A DNA stretch of 64,000 nucleotides from Scytonema hofmannii PCC 7110 (GCF_000346485.2 NZ_KQ976354.1:7300273-7364272), one strand, 5' to 3'; shown: positions 35,322 to 44,602, counted from the first letter of the stretch. Notes: a model not told the origin generated them from the letters alone. Translations and numbers: made by a program.

Positions 35322-36080
35322 TTACGAATGACTCTTTAATTTATAAACTTCAGGCAATTGCCACCATGCAACATGAGGATATTCATGGTGTTCCTTATGA
35401 TAGCCAAAATGATAGCAAGTGATAAATGACAACCAAACTGGACGCGAAATCGTTTGGGCGCGATGGGGGTCTGAATAACCTTCTTCTGGTTCTTGATGGG
35501 GTAAGAAAGTACCAAAATAAAATAACTGCACGGAACTTAAGACTGCGGGTACTGCCCAAAAATAACTCAAATTCCATCTGGGTATATGGAGTAGGAAATG
35601 AGAAAGATTATAGATACCTGTTAAAACAATAATTTGCTGCCAACTCCAGTAATTTTTCATGAAATACAAATACCATGAAAAAAAGTTTTTATGCTGACCG
35701 TTATGGAAGTCTGGATCTAATTCACTTGCCGGATGATGGTGGTGTAGCCAGTGCTTTTTGATTAATTTGTTGTAGGATAACCAACCGTAAAGTAACAAAC
35801 TTAACGACCCAACAAAGTGATTGATTTTGCTATTTTTAGGAAATACCACTCCATGCATAGCATCGTGAGCAGTAATAAATAATCCCGTATAGAGAAATGT
35901 TTGCCAGATTACACCTAGTAATACAGTTAAAAAATTAAATTTGGAAATGTCTACTGAAAGTAAATAAATTAAGCTGGCTGCCCATATACCTATTATGGTA
36001 ATAGCACTAAAAAGCCCAGTAGTAGATTCACCATTTAATTTTATTTGAGGACTGGGTGGTTTTTCTAATTGTTGGATCAC
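35322..36080 (-). CDS. crtW: Beta-carotene ketolase CrtW
   Basis: A 252-residue membrane di-iron oxygenase that adds keto groups to beta-carotene, giving echinenone and canthaxanthin. The His motifs are HDAMH (72-76), HWLHHHH (110-116) and HFGYHKEHHEYPH (224-236), as in Nostoc CrtW. Four hydrophobic segments are present. The start is GTG at 36080, giving MIQQLEKPPS, which fits family N-termini. It stands alone, convergent with the membrane-protein pair. It could supply ketocarotenoids for photoprotection, a theme shared with the nearby Hli-type gene. Confidence 0.92.
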   Translation of the reverse strand: MIQQLEKPPSPQIKLNGESTTGLFSAITIIGIWAASLIYLLSVDISKFNFLTVLLGVIWQTFLYTGLFITAHDAMHGVVFPKNSKINHFVGSLSLLLYGWLSYNKLIKKHWLHHHHPASELDPDFHNGQHKNFFSWYLYFMKNYWSWQQIIVLTGIYNLSHFLLHIPRWNLSYFWAVPAVLSSVQLFYFGTFLPHQEPEEGYSDPHRAQTISRPVWLSFITCYHFGYHKEHHEYPHVAWWQLPEVYKLKSHS

Positions 36081-36275
36081 GCTATTGACTCCGTCTTGGG
36101 TGAAAATGCAAAAAATTACGTTAGGGCAAACCTATCGTCTATCAGATAACCTCTGAATCGCGATCGGCGCTGTGCTTCAAGCAACACCAGCATTTATATT
36201 GTATAGAAATATTAAGTTACTTTAATAATTACATACCCAACAACTATCTTTGGTTCAAAGTTTATTTAGTATTGG

Positions 36276-36460
36276 GTGTTACAACCCACCTTCCGCACCC
36301 TAAAGTGTCACACTACGAATTTTGGACGTTTGAGGATTTGGGGTTGGCGATCGCCATCGATAATTTACTCATTTTTGTATAAAATACAGCTTTTCTCGTT
36401 AGTATAAATCCGAGAAAACCGATTGTGACAGTAGGGGGTGCGGAATGTAGGTTACAAGTG
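36276..36460. mobile_element. Inverted-repeat-bounded element upstream of crtW
   Basis: The left arm (36276-36312) contains ACCTTCCGCACCCTAAAGTG and TGTCACA; the right arm (36424-36460) contains TGTGACAG, GGGGTGCGGAATGTAGGTTA and AAGTG. The arms are about 37 bases each and inversely complementary with few mismatches. The 111-base core has a HIP1 site and no gene. It looks like a MITE or a deleted IS element. Confidence 0.6.
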
Positions 36461-36480
36461 CAAGTTTGTAAGGGTCTGCA

Positions 36481-36513
36481 AGATCCCCGACTTCTTTAAG
36501 AAGTCGGGGATCT
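36481..36513. repeat. Palindromic repeat (AGATCCCCGACTTCTT...)
   Basis: A near-perfect 14-bp stem, AGATCCCCGACTTC with its inverse, around a short loop. It is related to the hairpin at 2148-2178, so it belongs to a dispersed palindromic family. It lies downstream of the Hli-type gene and may end its transcript. Confidence 0.65.
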
Positions 36514-36578
36514 GAGCAAACTTACCCATCAAAATTAATGTGGTGGATCACTAGTTTCAGAAGCAAATTACTGTATGG

Positions 36579-36773
36579 TTACCGAGCAAGGAGATTCAAT
36601 ACGTCACGCACTACACTGTAACCATTGAGATCCCATAAAAGATATGCCAGAAAGCCAATCATTGCCAAACGTCCTTGCCATAGTTCGGATTGAGGAGTAA
36701 ACCCGAATTTCACAGCATTGCGGTCACTACCGTTGTACGCCTTTTCAGTAGCATCTGTGGGATAAAGTTCCAT
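36579..36773 (-). CDS. High-light-inducible (Hli/SCP-type) chlorophyll-binding protein
   Basis: A 64-residue protein with a single membrane helix carrying the Hli motif ELWQGRLAMIGFLAYL (30-45); Glu30, Arg34 and Asn/Gln near it correspond to the chlorophyll-binding residues of the Lhc superfamily. The N-terminal region (20-29) has the usual FGFTPQS. It is expected to bind chlorophyll and carotenoid at photosystem II or chlorophyll synthase and to dissipate excess light energy. It is monocistronic; a promoter should lie in the 36774-37054 spacer, which otherwise holds only a GGTCACT array. Confidence 0.9.
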   Translation of the reverse strand: MELYPTDATEKAYNGSDRNAVKFGFTPQSELWQGRLAMIGFLAYLLWDLNGYSVVRDVLNLLAR

Positions 36774-37024
36774 TGTTAAGTTTCCTGAAGTTCATAGTTA
36801 CATTTTTCATAGTATTGGCTAGCGCAATTGGCGCTATCTGTCTGGAGTACAAAACAATGAGCTAATCCCAAGAATGAATTTCTTGAGGATATATGTGAAT
36901 GATTTATAACAAAAGAACTGTAGAGTTCCATCCACACTACCGAGAAGAAGATTTTGTGTATCGATACGTAGTGTTGCTCTACACATTACATGAAACTTCA
37001 ACTATCCGAAATATAGGGATTAAC

Positions 37025-37055
37025 TAGTCACTGGTCACTGGTCACTGGTCACTGT
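37025..37055. repeat. GGTCACT heptamer array
   Basis: Four units of GGTCACT lie directly after the phosphatase stop codon. Confidence 0.75.
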
Positions 37056-38458
37056 TAAGGTTCAACCTGCAAAACAACTAATGTCATATCATCGGTATTT
37101 TGCCTGTCCTCACCGATGAATTGTTCCACTCGGTCAAATAGATAATCTAATATCTCTGCTGGACTATTACAAATCCGACAAGCATAGTTAAAGGCAACAA
37201 GAAGATTTTCTTCATCAAAGCGATCGCCACTTGCACATGCGGCATCAGTTAAGCCATCTGTATAGTAAAGGATAGTATCGCCCGATTCTAACTGAGCGCG
37301 GGCGTCTTCGTACTGGCTGCTAGCATCCAAGCCAATCAGCATACCACAGCTATCCAAGCGCGTCACTGTTTTTGTAGTGGCATGCCACCACATGGGAGGA
37401 TTATGGGCAGCATTGGTGTATGACAAAATCCTGGTTATTGGGTCATACTCGGAGTAAAACATAGTGACAAAGCGGTGAGAATTTTCCAAATCCGCATACA
37501 TGACTCGATTCAGGTTTTCCAGAATTTGACCTGGGGTATGACTGTGTAAAACTTCTCCCCGCAACATTCCCCGCATCATAGTCATAATTAATCCGGCGGG
37601 AACACCTTTGCCCATCACATCCCCAATCACTAAACCCCAACGACCATCCATTTCAGCAGAACGACCATTGTTGTTGTACTGAATTTGATGGTGATTGGTA
37701 GGAATAAAGTCATAGTAATCCCCACCAACGCGATTGGCAGGTTTACAGCGGGCTGCAAGCGCTACGCCTGGGATGGTTGGGTACTGGCGTGGTAGAAGCC
37801 GTCTTTGAATTTCTGCACCAATTTCTAATTCTTGGTCGAGACGTTCTTTTTTCCTCAGTTCTACAGCTAATTCATCGTTTTCGATCGCCACCGCAGTTTG
37901 ATCTGCAATCAACCGAACTAACTTTTGTCTGGTTTCCGTCCAACTGTACTCTGGATCGCGACTTAAAACATAAAGCCATCCTCGTTCTGTATGCTTTACC
38001 AGAATAGCTGTGCCAAAGACGTGTATGTCTGGTCCCAAGTGGCGATGCATATGGTCATCCAACACTCCTGTATTTGTTGCCAAAGGTTGGGAGTTTGGCA
38101 CATACGTAATTTGGCTGCTAGCTGTTTCTAAGGCTTTGCGGATATTTTTACGCTGACGGCTATCTTGCCAGTGAAGTTGTTCTAATCTGACTTGACCGTT
38201 AGGTTTATACAAAAACAAAGCACTTCCATCCGCATCTGTTACCCTTGTCGCCATCAGTGGAATCAGTTCCAGAAACTGATTGAGATTGTTGAAACTTCTT
38301 AAGGCAAATCCCAATGAACTCAGTAAGTCTTGAATTTTATTTTGTTCTCGATGTAACCGTGCCACAAGCTCTTTCAGCGCTATTACAGGAGTCACATCCG
38401 TACCAGCACTAGTCGCGTTACTGTCAGTAGGTTGAGAGGGTGGTTGAGACACAGGCAC
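37055..38458 (-). CDS. GAF domain PP2C-type (SpoIIE/RsbU) protein phosphatase
   Basis: A 467-residue regulator. After a low-complexity N-terminus, a coiled segment (about 27-45) leads to a GAF domain (about 45-200), then a linker coil and the SpoIIE/RsbU phosphatase domain (about 225-465). The metal-site motifs are GGDYYDFI, GDVMGKGVPAGLIM, and near the end DGLTDAACASGDRFDEE and DDMTLVVL. Such proteins dephosphorylate anti-sigma-factor antagonists in partner-switching systems. It follows ftsY on the same strand, an order seen in other cyanobacteria. The start is GTG at 38458. The GAF ligand is unknown. Confidence 0.88.
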   Translation of the reverse strand: MPVSQPPSQPTDSNATSAGTDVTPVIALKELVARLHREQNKIQDLLSSLGFALRSFNNLNQFLELIPLMATRVTDADGSALFLYKPNGQVRLEQLHWQDSRQRKNIRKALETASSQITYVPNSQPLATNTGVLDDHMHRHLGPDIHVFGTAILVKHTERGWLYVLSRDPEYSWTETRQKLVRLIADQTAVAIENDELAVELRKKERLDQELEIGAEIQRRLLPRQYPTIPGVALAARCKPANRVGGDYYDFIPTNHHQIQYNNNGRSAEMDGRWGLVIGDVMGKGVPAGLIMTMMRGMLRGEVLHSHTPGQILENLNRVMYADLENSHRFVTMFYSEYDPITRILSYTNAAHNPPMWWHATTKTVTRLDSCGMLIGLDASSQYEDARAQLESGDTILYYTDGLTDAACASGDRFDEENLLVAFNYACRICNSPAEILDYLFDRVEQFIGEDRQNTDDMTLVVLQVEP

Positions 38459-38964
38459 AGCTATAATTGCACTTTACTTAAGCAGATCTTTAGATTAGTT
38501 ATAAATACTTCTGTTCTGGTATTGCTAAATCATATTGTGACAAGATTGTCAATTTAGCAAGAGTAGAAAGACGTATGACTTGGATTTTTATATATATTTT
38601 CTTGTATCAGTCAATAGGTATATATAAGAGCTAAGTGTTTTAGAAAACAGATTTTTTTGATGAGCGCGTAAGAGGCTTATTATTTTATCATATTTTTTTT
38701 GATTTGTCACCTTCCACTGGAAATATTGAAAGTACAAAGTGTCGCTGAATTTACCACGACACTGCCAACATTTAAACTATCACTAGAGAATATTGTGCGA
38801 TCGGCTTTGTCAGGAATTGCAGACATTTTTGTTGTCTCACGCAAAGTCGAGCCAGTGCGCGAACAAGACGTAATACCACTAGGCTCACCAGTAATTATCT
38901 AGAGCGCAGAGCCTTGCTCCCACCAAGGACTAACCATGTACGGGGCAAGGCCGCCGCGCCCCTA
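38459..38964. other. Intergenic region between ftsY and the phosphatase gene
   Basis: A 506-base spacer. It contains a plus-strand, TTG-started 67-codon frame (38699-38902) of ordinary amino acid composition that I do not recognise. It also holds a partial GGGGCGC-type palindrome (about 38940-38962), related to the one at 4535. The frame might be a gene fragment or a small gene. Confidence 0.4.
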
Positions 38965-40659
38965 CTAACCACTCAAAAGTGCTTCCACAAACTCGTAGCT
39001 AGAAAAAGGTCGTAAGTCTTCAACACCTTCGCCTGCACCAATAAAGCGAATGGGTAAGCCAAGTTGCTGCACAACAGCAAGGGCGACTCCACCTTTGGCA
39101 GTGCCATCAAGCTTTGTTAAAACGACACCACTCAGTTGTGCTGCTTGAGAAAAGACTTCTGCTTGTCGCAGCCCATTTTGACCTAAAGTCGCGTCTAAAA
39201 CCAGCAAAGACTCTACTTTGGCATTGGGAGCTTTTTTATCAATAATACGACGAACTTTACTGAGTTCGTCCATTAAATTCTTTTTATTTTGCAGTCGCCC
39301 TGCAGTGTCTACCAAAAGTAATTCTGTTTCTCGTGCTAATGCGGCAGAAATTGCATCGAATACAACAGCTGCTGGATCTGCATTCTTTGCAGGATTAGCA
39401 ATAACTTCGACACCACTTCTTTGACCCCAAATTTTTACCTGTTCCACAGCCGCAGCGCGGAAGGTGTCAGCAGCACCAATCAAGCATTTATATCCAGATT
39501 TATTGGCTAGGTGGGCAATCTTACCAATGGTGGTGGTTTTACCAACCCCATTCACTCCAGTCATTAACCAAATGTTTAGGGTTTCCTTTTCTGGTGCAAA
39601 GGAGGAAAGTTTGCCGGATTTCTGTATTGGCGTGTCCAGCATATCCCGAAGGATTGATTTGAGATATGCAATACCTTCTTCTGGTGGTAACGCTTCTTGG
39701 CGAAGCCTTTTTTGTAAGGTGCTGATGATATAGTCGGTTGCTTCCACACCTACATCAGCTTGCAAAAGCAAAGATTCTATTTCTGTGACAGCTGCTAGGT
39801 TGAGCGGTCCTTGACCAACTATAGCTTTCAGTTGGTTGAGTATGTTACGGCGAGTTTTATCTAAACCTTGGCGCAGTTTCTTCAGCCAAGTAATTTCTTC
39901 AAGAGAAATGTCTTCGGGACGCCTACCTTGTGCAGCTAAGACTTCTGTAGACCACAAAAATCCTTCATCGAAAGCAAATCCAGGAATTTCCTCTTGTTCT
40001 TGTCGAGAAGTCGTTGTTGCTGCTGGTTGTACTACCTCTGGTTCTGGTTCTGCGATCGCACTGGCAATGAGACGTTCTTGCTTAGCTTGCCTTTCTGCTG
40101 CTGCCTTTTCTAGAAAGGAGAGTGTTGTTGGTACTGCTCTTTGAGTTTCCTCGTTTGTGATGACTGTTGGTTCAGTCGCTACACCTTCCTCTGTCCCTAA
40201 CTCCCCATCACCTCTAATCTCTAAAGGTGATGGGGAGTTTTCCACTTCCTGTGCTTCAGCTGTAGCTTGCTCTAGTGGTGCTACACTCAATTCTGCTTGG
40301 GTTTGGTCATCAGTAGTTGGTTGACTCAGAAAAACTTCCTTATCTTCCTTGTCCTCTAAGCTTTTTTCTTCTTGAGGTTGTGGCGTTTCTGTAACTTCTT
40401 TCAGCTGGGAAGTTTCTGTAGTTGCTTCGTCAGATAAAGTTTCAGATTGCTCGTCAGCTTGCTGTCTTTGCTGAATATTTTTGTAAGCTGCTTTTGCATA
40501 AGCTAGCAAATCTACAGCTACGTCGGTTGCATTCTCTGCCGTTGACGTTGCGGCTGGTTCTGGTTGGGTTTGTTGTACAGCAGGTGTTTCTGGCTGCTTA
40601 TCTTCAGAAGGAGTACCAGAAGGCTCATTATGTTGACGGCGGAACCAATTAAAAACCAT
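38965..40659 (-). CDS. ftsY: Signal recognition particle receptor FtsY
   Basis: A 564-residue SRP receptor that delivers ribosome-nascent chains to the membrane. The first 230 residues are a Glu/Thr/Gln-rich acidic, low-complexity A domain, followed by the N domain (about 255-345) and the GTPase G domain. Visible G motifs are GVNGVGKT (368-375), DTFRAAAVEQ, DTAGRLQNK, TKLDGTAKGG and a final IGAGEGVEDLRPF. A perfect 15-bp palindrome lies within the A domain coding sequence (40199-40239). It is encoded after DUF502 and nusB, the common cyanobacterial order. Confidence 0.94.
   Translation of the reverse strand: MVFNWFRRQHNEPSGTPSEDKQPETPAVQQTQPEPAATSTAENATDVAVDLLAYAKAAYKNIQQRQQADEQSETLSDEATTETSQLKEVTETPQPQEEKSLEDKEDKEVFLSQPTTDDQTQAELSVAPLEQATAEAQEVENSPSPLEIRGDGELGTEEGVATEPTVITNEETQRAVPTTLSFLEKAAAERQAKQERLIASAIAEPEPEVVQPAATTTSRQEQEEIPGFAFDEGFLWSTEVLAAQGRRPEDISLEEITWLKKLRQGLDKTRRNILNQLKAIVGQGPLNLAAVTEIESLLLQADVGVEATDYIISTLQKRLRQEALPPEEGIAYLKSILRDMLDTPIQKSGKLSSFAPEKETLNIWLMTGVNGVGKTTTIGKIAHLANKSGYKCLIGAADTFRAAAVEQVKIWGQRSGVEVIANPAKNADPAAVVFDAISAALARETELLLVDTAGRLQNKKNLMDELSKVRRIIDKKAPNAKVESLLVLDATLGQNGLRQAEVFSQAAQLSGVVLTKLDGTAKGGVALAVVQQLGLPIRFIGAGEGVEDLRPFSSYEFVEALLSG
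40199..40239. repeat. In-gene palindromic element within ftsY
   Basis: AACTCCCCATCACCT (40199-40213) is the exact inverse of AGGTGATGGGGAGTT (40225-40239), with an 11-base loop. It is read in frame, giving NSPSPLEIRGDGELG in the acidic linker. Confidence 0.75.
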
Positions 40660-40784
40660 TGCAGCTAGGGTTGTTTTGACGTTTCCCCAGTCCGGGGGTA
40701 AGTTTTAATGTCTTCTACTGACAATCCTAATGGTACTATTTTTTTTACTCAGGGCGTCAACCAATCAACAACCAGTGACCGACG

Positions 40785-40818
40785 TCACTGGTCACTGGTC
40801 ACTGGTCACTGGTCACGG
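40785..40818. repeat. GGTCACT heptamer array
   Basis: Four to five GGTCACT units separate nusB from ftsY. Confidence 0.75.
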
Positions 40819-41455
40819 TTAATTTTTTCTGCTCAATGACTCGGCGCAAAACACCATTGATGAACCTATGGCTATCTTCTTCGCTGTACCGCTTAGCTAG
40901 CTCGACAGCTTCATTAATCGCTACGCTTTGAGGCACTTCAAGATACTTCATTTCTGCTACAGCAATTCGCAAAATATCACGATCTATGTGAGCAAGGCGA
41001 GTCACTTGCCAATCGACTAGGGCGCTGGAAATTTTTTCATCTATAGCGTCGCGGTTTTCATTGACTACAAGAATGATGTTAAGAGCATACTCTCGAACTT
41101 CTCTATCTTGATTTGCCAGTTGAATCAGTTCCGGAAACTCCACAGCCGCACCTAACTTGTTAATTGCTGTTTGCGTGTACTCGATCGCTTCTTTAACCAT
41201 TGTTCTGGCAGTATCGAGATCGTTCGTGCGAGTTTGGCTGCTCAACAAGCGATCGTTACTGCGTTGTAATTCTGCCGCTGCGTTATCTAGAGTATCCTGC
41301 ACTTCAGATCTTAAGGTGCGTACAGCAGCAAGTACTAACTTGGTGACGAGCCGATCTTGCTCCATCTTCTCCAATTTTTTCGGATTAACTGGCAACTGGC
41401 TGAGGCTTAAAAGTGCCAATTCACGGGCAATTTGACGGGGTTTTCGCTCTTGCAT
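40799..41455 (-). CDS. nusB: Transcription antitermination factor NusB
   Basis: A 218-residue all-helical NusB. The N-terminal [19 protein letters not shown] carries the basic RNA-binding residues, and the C-terminal [47 protein letters not shown] is canonical. A 60-residue helical insertion between helices 2 and 3 is normal for cyanobacterial members. It acts with NusE/S10 at boxA to prevent premature termination in rRNA operons. The gene lies between DUF502 and ftsY on one strand. The C-terminal LTVTSDQ is read from a GGTCACT array, so its end is repeat-derived. Confidence 0.93.
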   Translation of the reverse strand: MQERKPRQIARELALLSLSQLPVNPKKLEKMEQDRLVTKLVLAAVRTLRSEVQDTLDNAAAELQRSNDRLLSSQTRTNDLDTARTMVKEAIEYTQTAINKLGAAVEFPELIQLANQDREVREYALNIILVVNENRDAIDEKISSALVDWQVTRLAHIDRDILRIAVAEMKYLEVPQSVAINEAVELAKRYSEEDSHRFINGVLRRVIEQKKLTVTSDQ

Positions 41456-41589
41456 AAAAGTTAATGAAGGGATTAGGGGTTAGGGGTTAATAATTAGTGG
41501 TTAGTAGGGGCGTAAGGTTCTACGCCCGTATATGGTTGGTGGTGGTAACTAAGGCTAGATTGGCAATTAGCAATTAACGATTAGCAACT

Positions 41590-42375
41590 TTAACCCTCTT
41601 CAAGAGGTATAACTTGGCATTTTGTCTCTAAAGGAGGAACTTCCAGTTTGCGCTCTTTTGGAATTACTAATGGGGCTAACGATGTATTTGGAGAAACAAT
41701 CCCACCAGAGACTATAATTTTAAACGCATCTTCAATAGACATTGACAAGTTAAGGACTTCCTCTTCTGGAACAACTGCATACCATCCCGTTGTGGGATTG
41801 GGGGTTGTCGGAATAAAAAGGCTTAACATTGAATTTGGCATTTGAGATTGAATCTCATTGCTTATATTGCCAGTCACAAAAGCGATCGCCCATATTCCCC
41901 TTCGTGGATACTCTACTAAAACAACACGGCGAAATTTGCCATTTGTATCTTTTAATAGTGTTTCTAAAAGCTGCTTAAGAGTTTTATATACCTGTCCAGC
42001 TAAGGGAATTGCCTGTAGGAGACGCTCACCCACATTTAGTAACCACTGTCCTGCAATGTTCCTAGCCATTAAGCCAATCAAAAGAATACTCAGTAACGGC
42101 ACCATTAGCCCTACCAAGAGATTCAGTATGTTGACTACAATAGGATGCATCCCCTGAAACGGATTCAGTTGTTTGGGAATTTGGGTTAGAAAGTTGACAA
42201 CCCAACTTGCAACAGTGATTGTTAGCCAGATTGTGGTAGCTAGGGGAATAACGACTAACAAACCTGCAATCAGGTCATTTTTGAGGTCCTGTTTCCAGCG
42301 ATTGATTGCCAAACCCCCATTCTCCTTTTTTAGGCTCGTGGAATTTTTTTTATTGGTACTCATATTATTAGCCAT
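41590..42375 (-). CDS. DUF502 family membrane protein
   Basis: A 261-residue protein with two hydrophobic hairpins (about 32-65 and 80-105) and a soluble C-terminal half with GRFRRVVLVEYPRRGIWAIAFVTG and IPTTPNPTTGWYAVVPEEEV, the hallmarks of DUF502. In plants, COV1-like proteins of this family are linked to vascular patterning and trafficking; the bacterial role is unknown. It is the first gene of the DUF502-nusB-ftsY row. Met5 is an alternative start, with no clear difference in ribosome binding. Confidence 0.88.
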   Translation of the reverse strand: MANNMSTNKKNSTSLKKENGGLAINRWKQDLKNDLIAGLLVVIPLATTIWLTITVASWVVNFLTQIPKQLNPFQGMHPIVVNILNLLVGLMVPLLSILLIGLMARNIAGQWLLNVGERLLQAIPLAGQVYKTLKQLLETLLKDTNGKFRRVVLVEYPRRGIWAIAFVTGNISNEIQSQMPNSMLSLFIPTTPNPTTGWYAVVPEEEVLNLSMSIEDAFKIIVSGGIVSPNTSLAPLVIPKERKLEVPPLETKCQVIPLEEG

Positions 42376-43036
42376 TTAGCTACTATCGTTTAGGTGTCAA
42401 ACTCTAGCTTTCAGCTTTTTGCTGACTGCTAACGGCTGACTGAGCGCTTCACTTTAAGACTTGTAAATGATTGTTCAAGTCTTTTAACGTATTACTAATA
42501 CTACCTTGTGAGATCAAAAGCTGCTAATTGTTCTAAAACTACGGCTTAACTCTAGTTACATTTGCCCTTTTTGAGGATTCATTTTAAATACGGTCAAATT
42601 GGGTAGTTTAGAAAATAATGTGAATTTTATTAAGATATATAAATCTAGTATAACATTTTTTTGAAAGGTGCTCATCAATTTCCCAGTAGAGAAACTCTTA
42701 CTATTCCCTGAGTTCCAACCACAAGCAACACTTCGAGAAATCTTAAAAACTCATATGCTAGAGACTCAACATGGCTCGAAATAACTGAGAACCGCGTAGG
42801 AGGACTGAAAGCGTCCATTTCTACGTCTATCAGCACGAGATGAGGATGCTTGACCGATTAGCTGCTTATCATGGGAAGAATCCCTAAAACATAAGTAGCA
42901 TTCATCGCTCAACTTTGTACCCTGTATCACAGCCTACACCTGATGTGGTACTGGTAAAATGAAAAATGCCTCCATATAGAGAGGGCATTCCAAGTGTAGA
43001 GTTAGAAACTGGCGGTTCTTAAGAAAGCACCAGTTT
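42376..43036. other. Intergenic region with gene remnants
   Basis: This 661-base region holds a 38-codon plus-strand frame at 42668-42784 (GTG start, unrecognised), a ribbon-helix-helix-like fragment listed separately, and an inverted GCCTCC/GAGGGC pair near 42968-42988. Nothing complete can be called. Confidence 0.45.
42789..42887 (+). pseudogene. Ribbon-helix-helix gene remnant
   Basis: The frame reads RRTESVHFYVYQHEMRMLDR followed by LAAYHGKNP and a TAA. A short strand with alternating hydrophobics followed by a helix ending LAAYHG looks like the start of a CopG/Arc-type DNA-binding domain. It has no start codon before the strand and stops before the second helix, so it is probably a broken antitoxin or regulator gene. 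Confidence 0.35.
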
Positions 43037-43219
43037 TTAATTTTCTCTCAGTATTTTTGGTAATACTGCATCAATTTGTTCTGGTGGTATTTTTACGCGA
43101 CCAGGTGCGGTTGCTAACATATCCATGTATTTATGGAAAGCTTCTGTGTCTTGAGGGTTTTGACGTACATATGCCAGTAATTCAGCCCGTGTCATACCTT
43201 CAAAATTTGATTCCGTCAT
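43037..43219 (-). CDS. DUF6887-type small protein
   Basis: A 60-residue helical protein. MTRAELLAYVRQNPQDTEAFHKYMD is typical of a small cyanobacterial family I know as DUF6887, usually encoded directly after a DUF6888 gene as here. It overlaps that gene by 20 bases. Its size and coupling resemble toxin-antitoxin or small regulatory pairs, but the role is not established. Confidence 0.7.
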   Translation of the reverse strand: MTESNFEGMTRAELLAYVRQNPQDTEAFHKYMDMLATAPGRVKIPPEQIDAVLPKILREN

Positions 43220-43391
43220 AAATCATTCCTCCATCAATGTCAATCTCAATTTCTATTGTCTCTCCAACCAGAATGAATATGCGCTTTGTTCGTTCATCTA
43301 ACCGAGTCACGTTCATTGGTTTTAGCAAATTACTTGCCATAATGCACACTCGATACAGCGTTTTTAGTTGTTCTATTGTTGGTTGCATCAT
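43200..43391 (-). CDS. DUF6888-type small protein
   Basis: A 63-residue protein with a helical N-terminal half (TIEQLKTLYRVCIMASNLLKP) and a beta C-terminal half (RIFILVGETIEIEIDIDGG). I recognise it as the DUF6888 partner of the DUF6887 protein encoded just downstream with a 20-base overlap. The overlapping order implies coupled translation. Such pairs are frequent and often multicopy in filamentous cyanobacteria; function is unknown. Confidence 0.7.
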   Translation of the reverse strand: MMQPTIEQLKTLYRVCIMASNLLKPMNVTRLDERTKRIFILVGETIEIEIDIDGGMIYDGIKF

Positions 43392-43550
43392 TTAATTGCT
43401 AGTATCGCGTACTCTGGCAGAATACCCCATTGCTCACCACGAGAGTTAGCGCCTAGACTCTGTTTTAGTCTCGTATTAAGGAGTTGGTAAGCCTCCCGCT
43501 TATAAGCCCCCGAATTCTATTCGGGGGTCAGTGACAGGGACTCAGATATT

Positions 43551-44432
43551 CTAATCAGCAGAATTTGAGACCAACTCAGTGACTTGAGTTTCAGGGGTTT
43601 TTGCATATTCGGTAGGTATGGGCATATTCCTGATTTCCCAAACCTTCAGTAAAATTAAATACTCATAGAAAGTTTGTAAGAGACACCAGGTAAAACCCGC
43701 CTGCCCATCCCAGCAACCACCTAAGACAAAATACATATAGAAGAAACGAATTAAAGGTCTAGCTGGTACACGTAAAGATAAATCTTTGAGAGCACGGCGT
43801 CGTTCAACTTCTGTCTTGCCAAATAATAGATTTTGCCAATGAACTCTCCCACCCTCTAATTGCTGGACAGTTTCTTTGGCTTCATCAGTAGAATAGCGAT
43901 TGTGTTTTTCTATCCAACGGCTGAAACCCTTACTACAGGTATAATGAGGGTAGGTTTCTTTTAAAAAGCTTGTAGAACCGTCACACACTTCGCGCTCAGT
44001 GTGACCGTAGTCTATAAACCAGACTTTGCCGTGGCGGAAAAGGCGCATTTGATAGCGGGGGTATTGCGTGCTGCGCCGAATCCAACGGTTCATAAACATG
44101 ACTCGCTCGGCAACATAGTAGCCGATGTGTTCCTGGCTTTGAATTGCCGTATTGCATTCTGCAAACAGTTCTGGTGTCATGCGCTCGTCTGCTTCGAGAA
44201 TATAAACCCATTCATGCTTGGGAGGTATATTTTCTAGCATCCAAGTTCGTTGATGACCGTGGCTTTCAAAAGCATGTTCTACAACACGTACTGGATAGCG
44301 ACTGGCAATTTCTATAGTGCGATCGCGACTGCATGAATCCACAACAATAATATCATCTGATAGCATTGCCGACTCTATACAAGCAGCGATGTCCAACTCC
44401 TCATTATAAGTCAATATGTAAATCGAAAACAT
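43551..44432 (-). CDS. Family 2 glycosyltransferase (WaaE/KdtX-like)
   Basis: A 293-residue GT-A-fold enzyme with YILTYNEELDIAACIESA, IIVVDSCSRDRTIEIA, and the metal-binding EADER motif (DxD-like), plus a C-terminal amphipathic region with FFYMYFVLGGCWDGQAGFTWC. This arrangement matches the WaaE/KdtX group, which adds glucose to lipopolysaccharide cores. The acceptor here is unknown and could be an exopolysaccharide or lipid. It lies between the DUF6888 pair and an HpsJ-like gene. The ATG at 44432 gives the standard N-terminus. Confidence 0.85.
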   Translation of the reverse strand: MFSIYILTYNEELDIAACIESAMLSDDIIVVDSCSRDRTIEIASRYPVRVVEHAFESHGHQRTWMLENIPPKHEWVYILEADERMTPELFAECNTAIQSQEHIGYYVAERVMFMNRWIRRSTQYPRYQMRLFRHGKVWFIDYGHTEREVCDGSTSFLKETYPHYTCSKGFSRWIEKHNRYSTDEAKETVQQLEGGRVHWQNLLFGKTEVERRRALKDLSLRVPARPLIRFFYMYFVLGGCWDGQAGFTWCLLQTFYEYLILLKVWEIRNMPIPTEYAKTPETQVTELVSNSAD

Positions 44433-44602
44433 CTCAAATTGTTAGTCATAATAACTCATCTGTGACAAAGTATACTTTTTGTCAATTTTAATGGCAATAT
44501 GTGATATCGGTCACTGGTCACTGGTCACTGAAATTCCGAATGCAATGGCAGTATGAACCACCTATAAAGGGGTGATTTATTCTACTGCCTGCGGAGAGTG
44601 GA

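Noticed and set aside
38699..38902. 67-codon plus-strand frame with a TTG start
   Set aside because: No recognisable family and no ribosome binding site; kept only as a note in the intergenic entry.
42700..42960. tRNA or other structured RNA in the gap upstream of DUF502
   Set aside because: No cloverleaf or T-loop motif could be built; protein-like fragments explain the sequence better.
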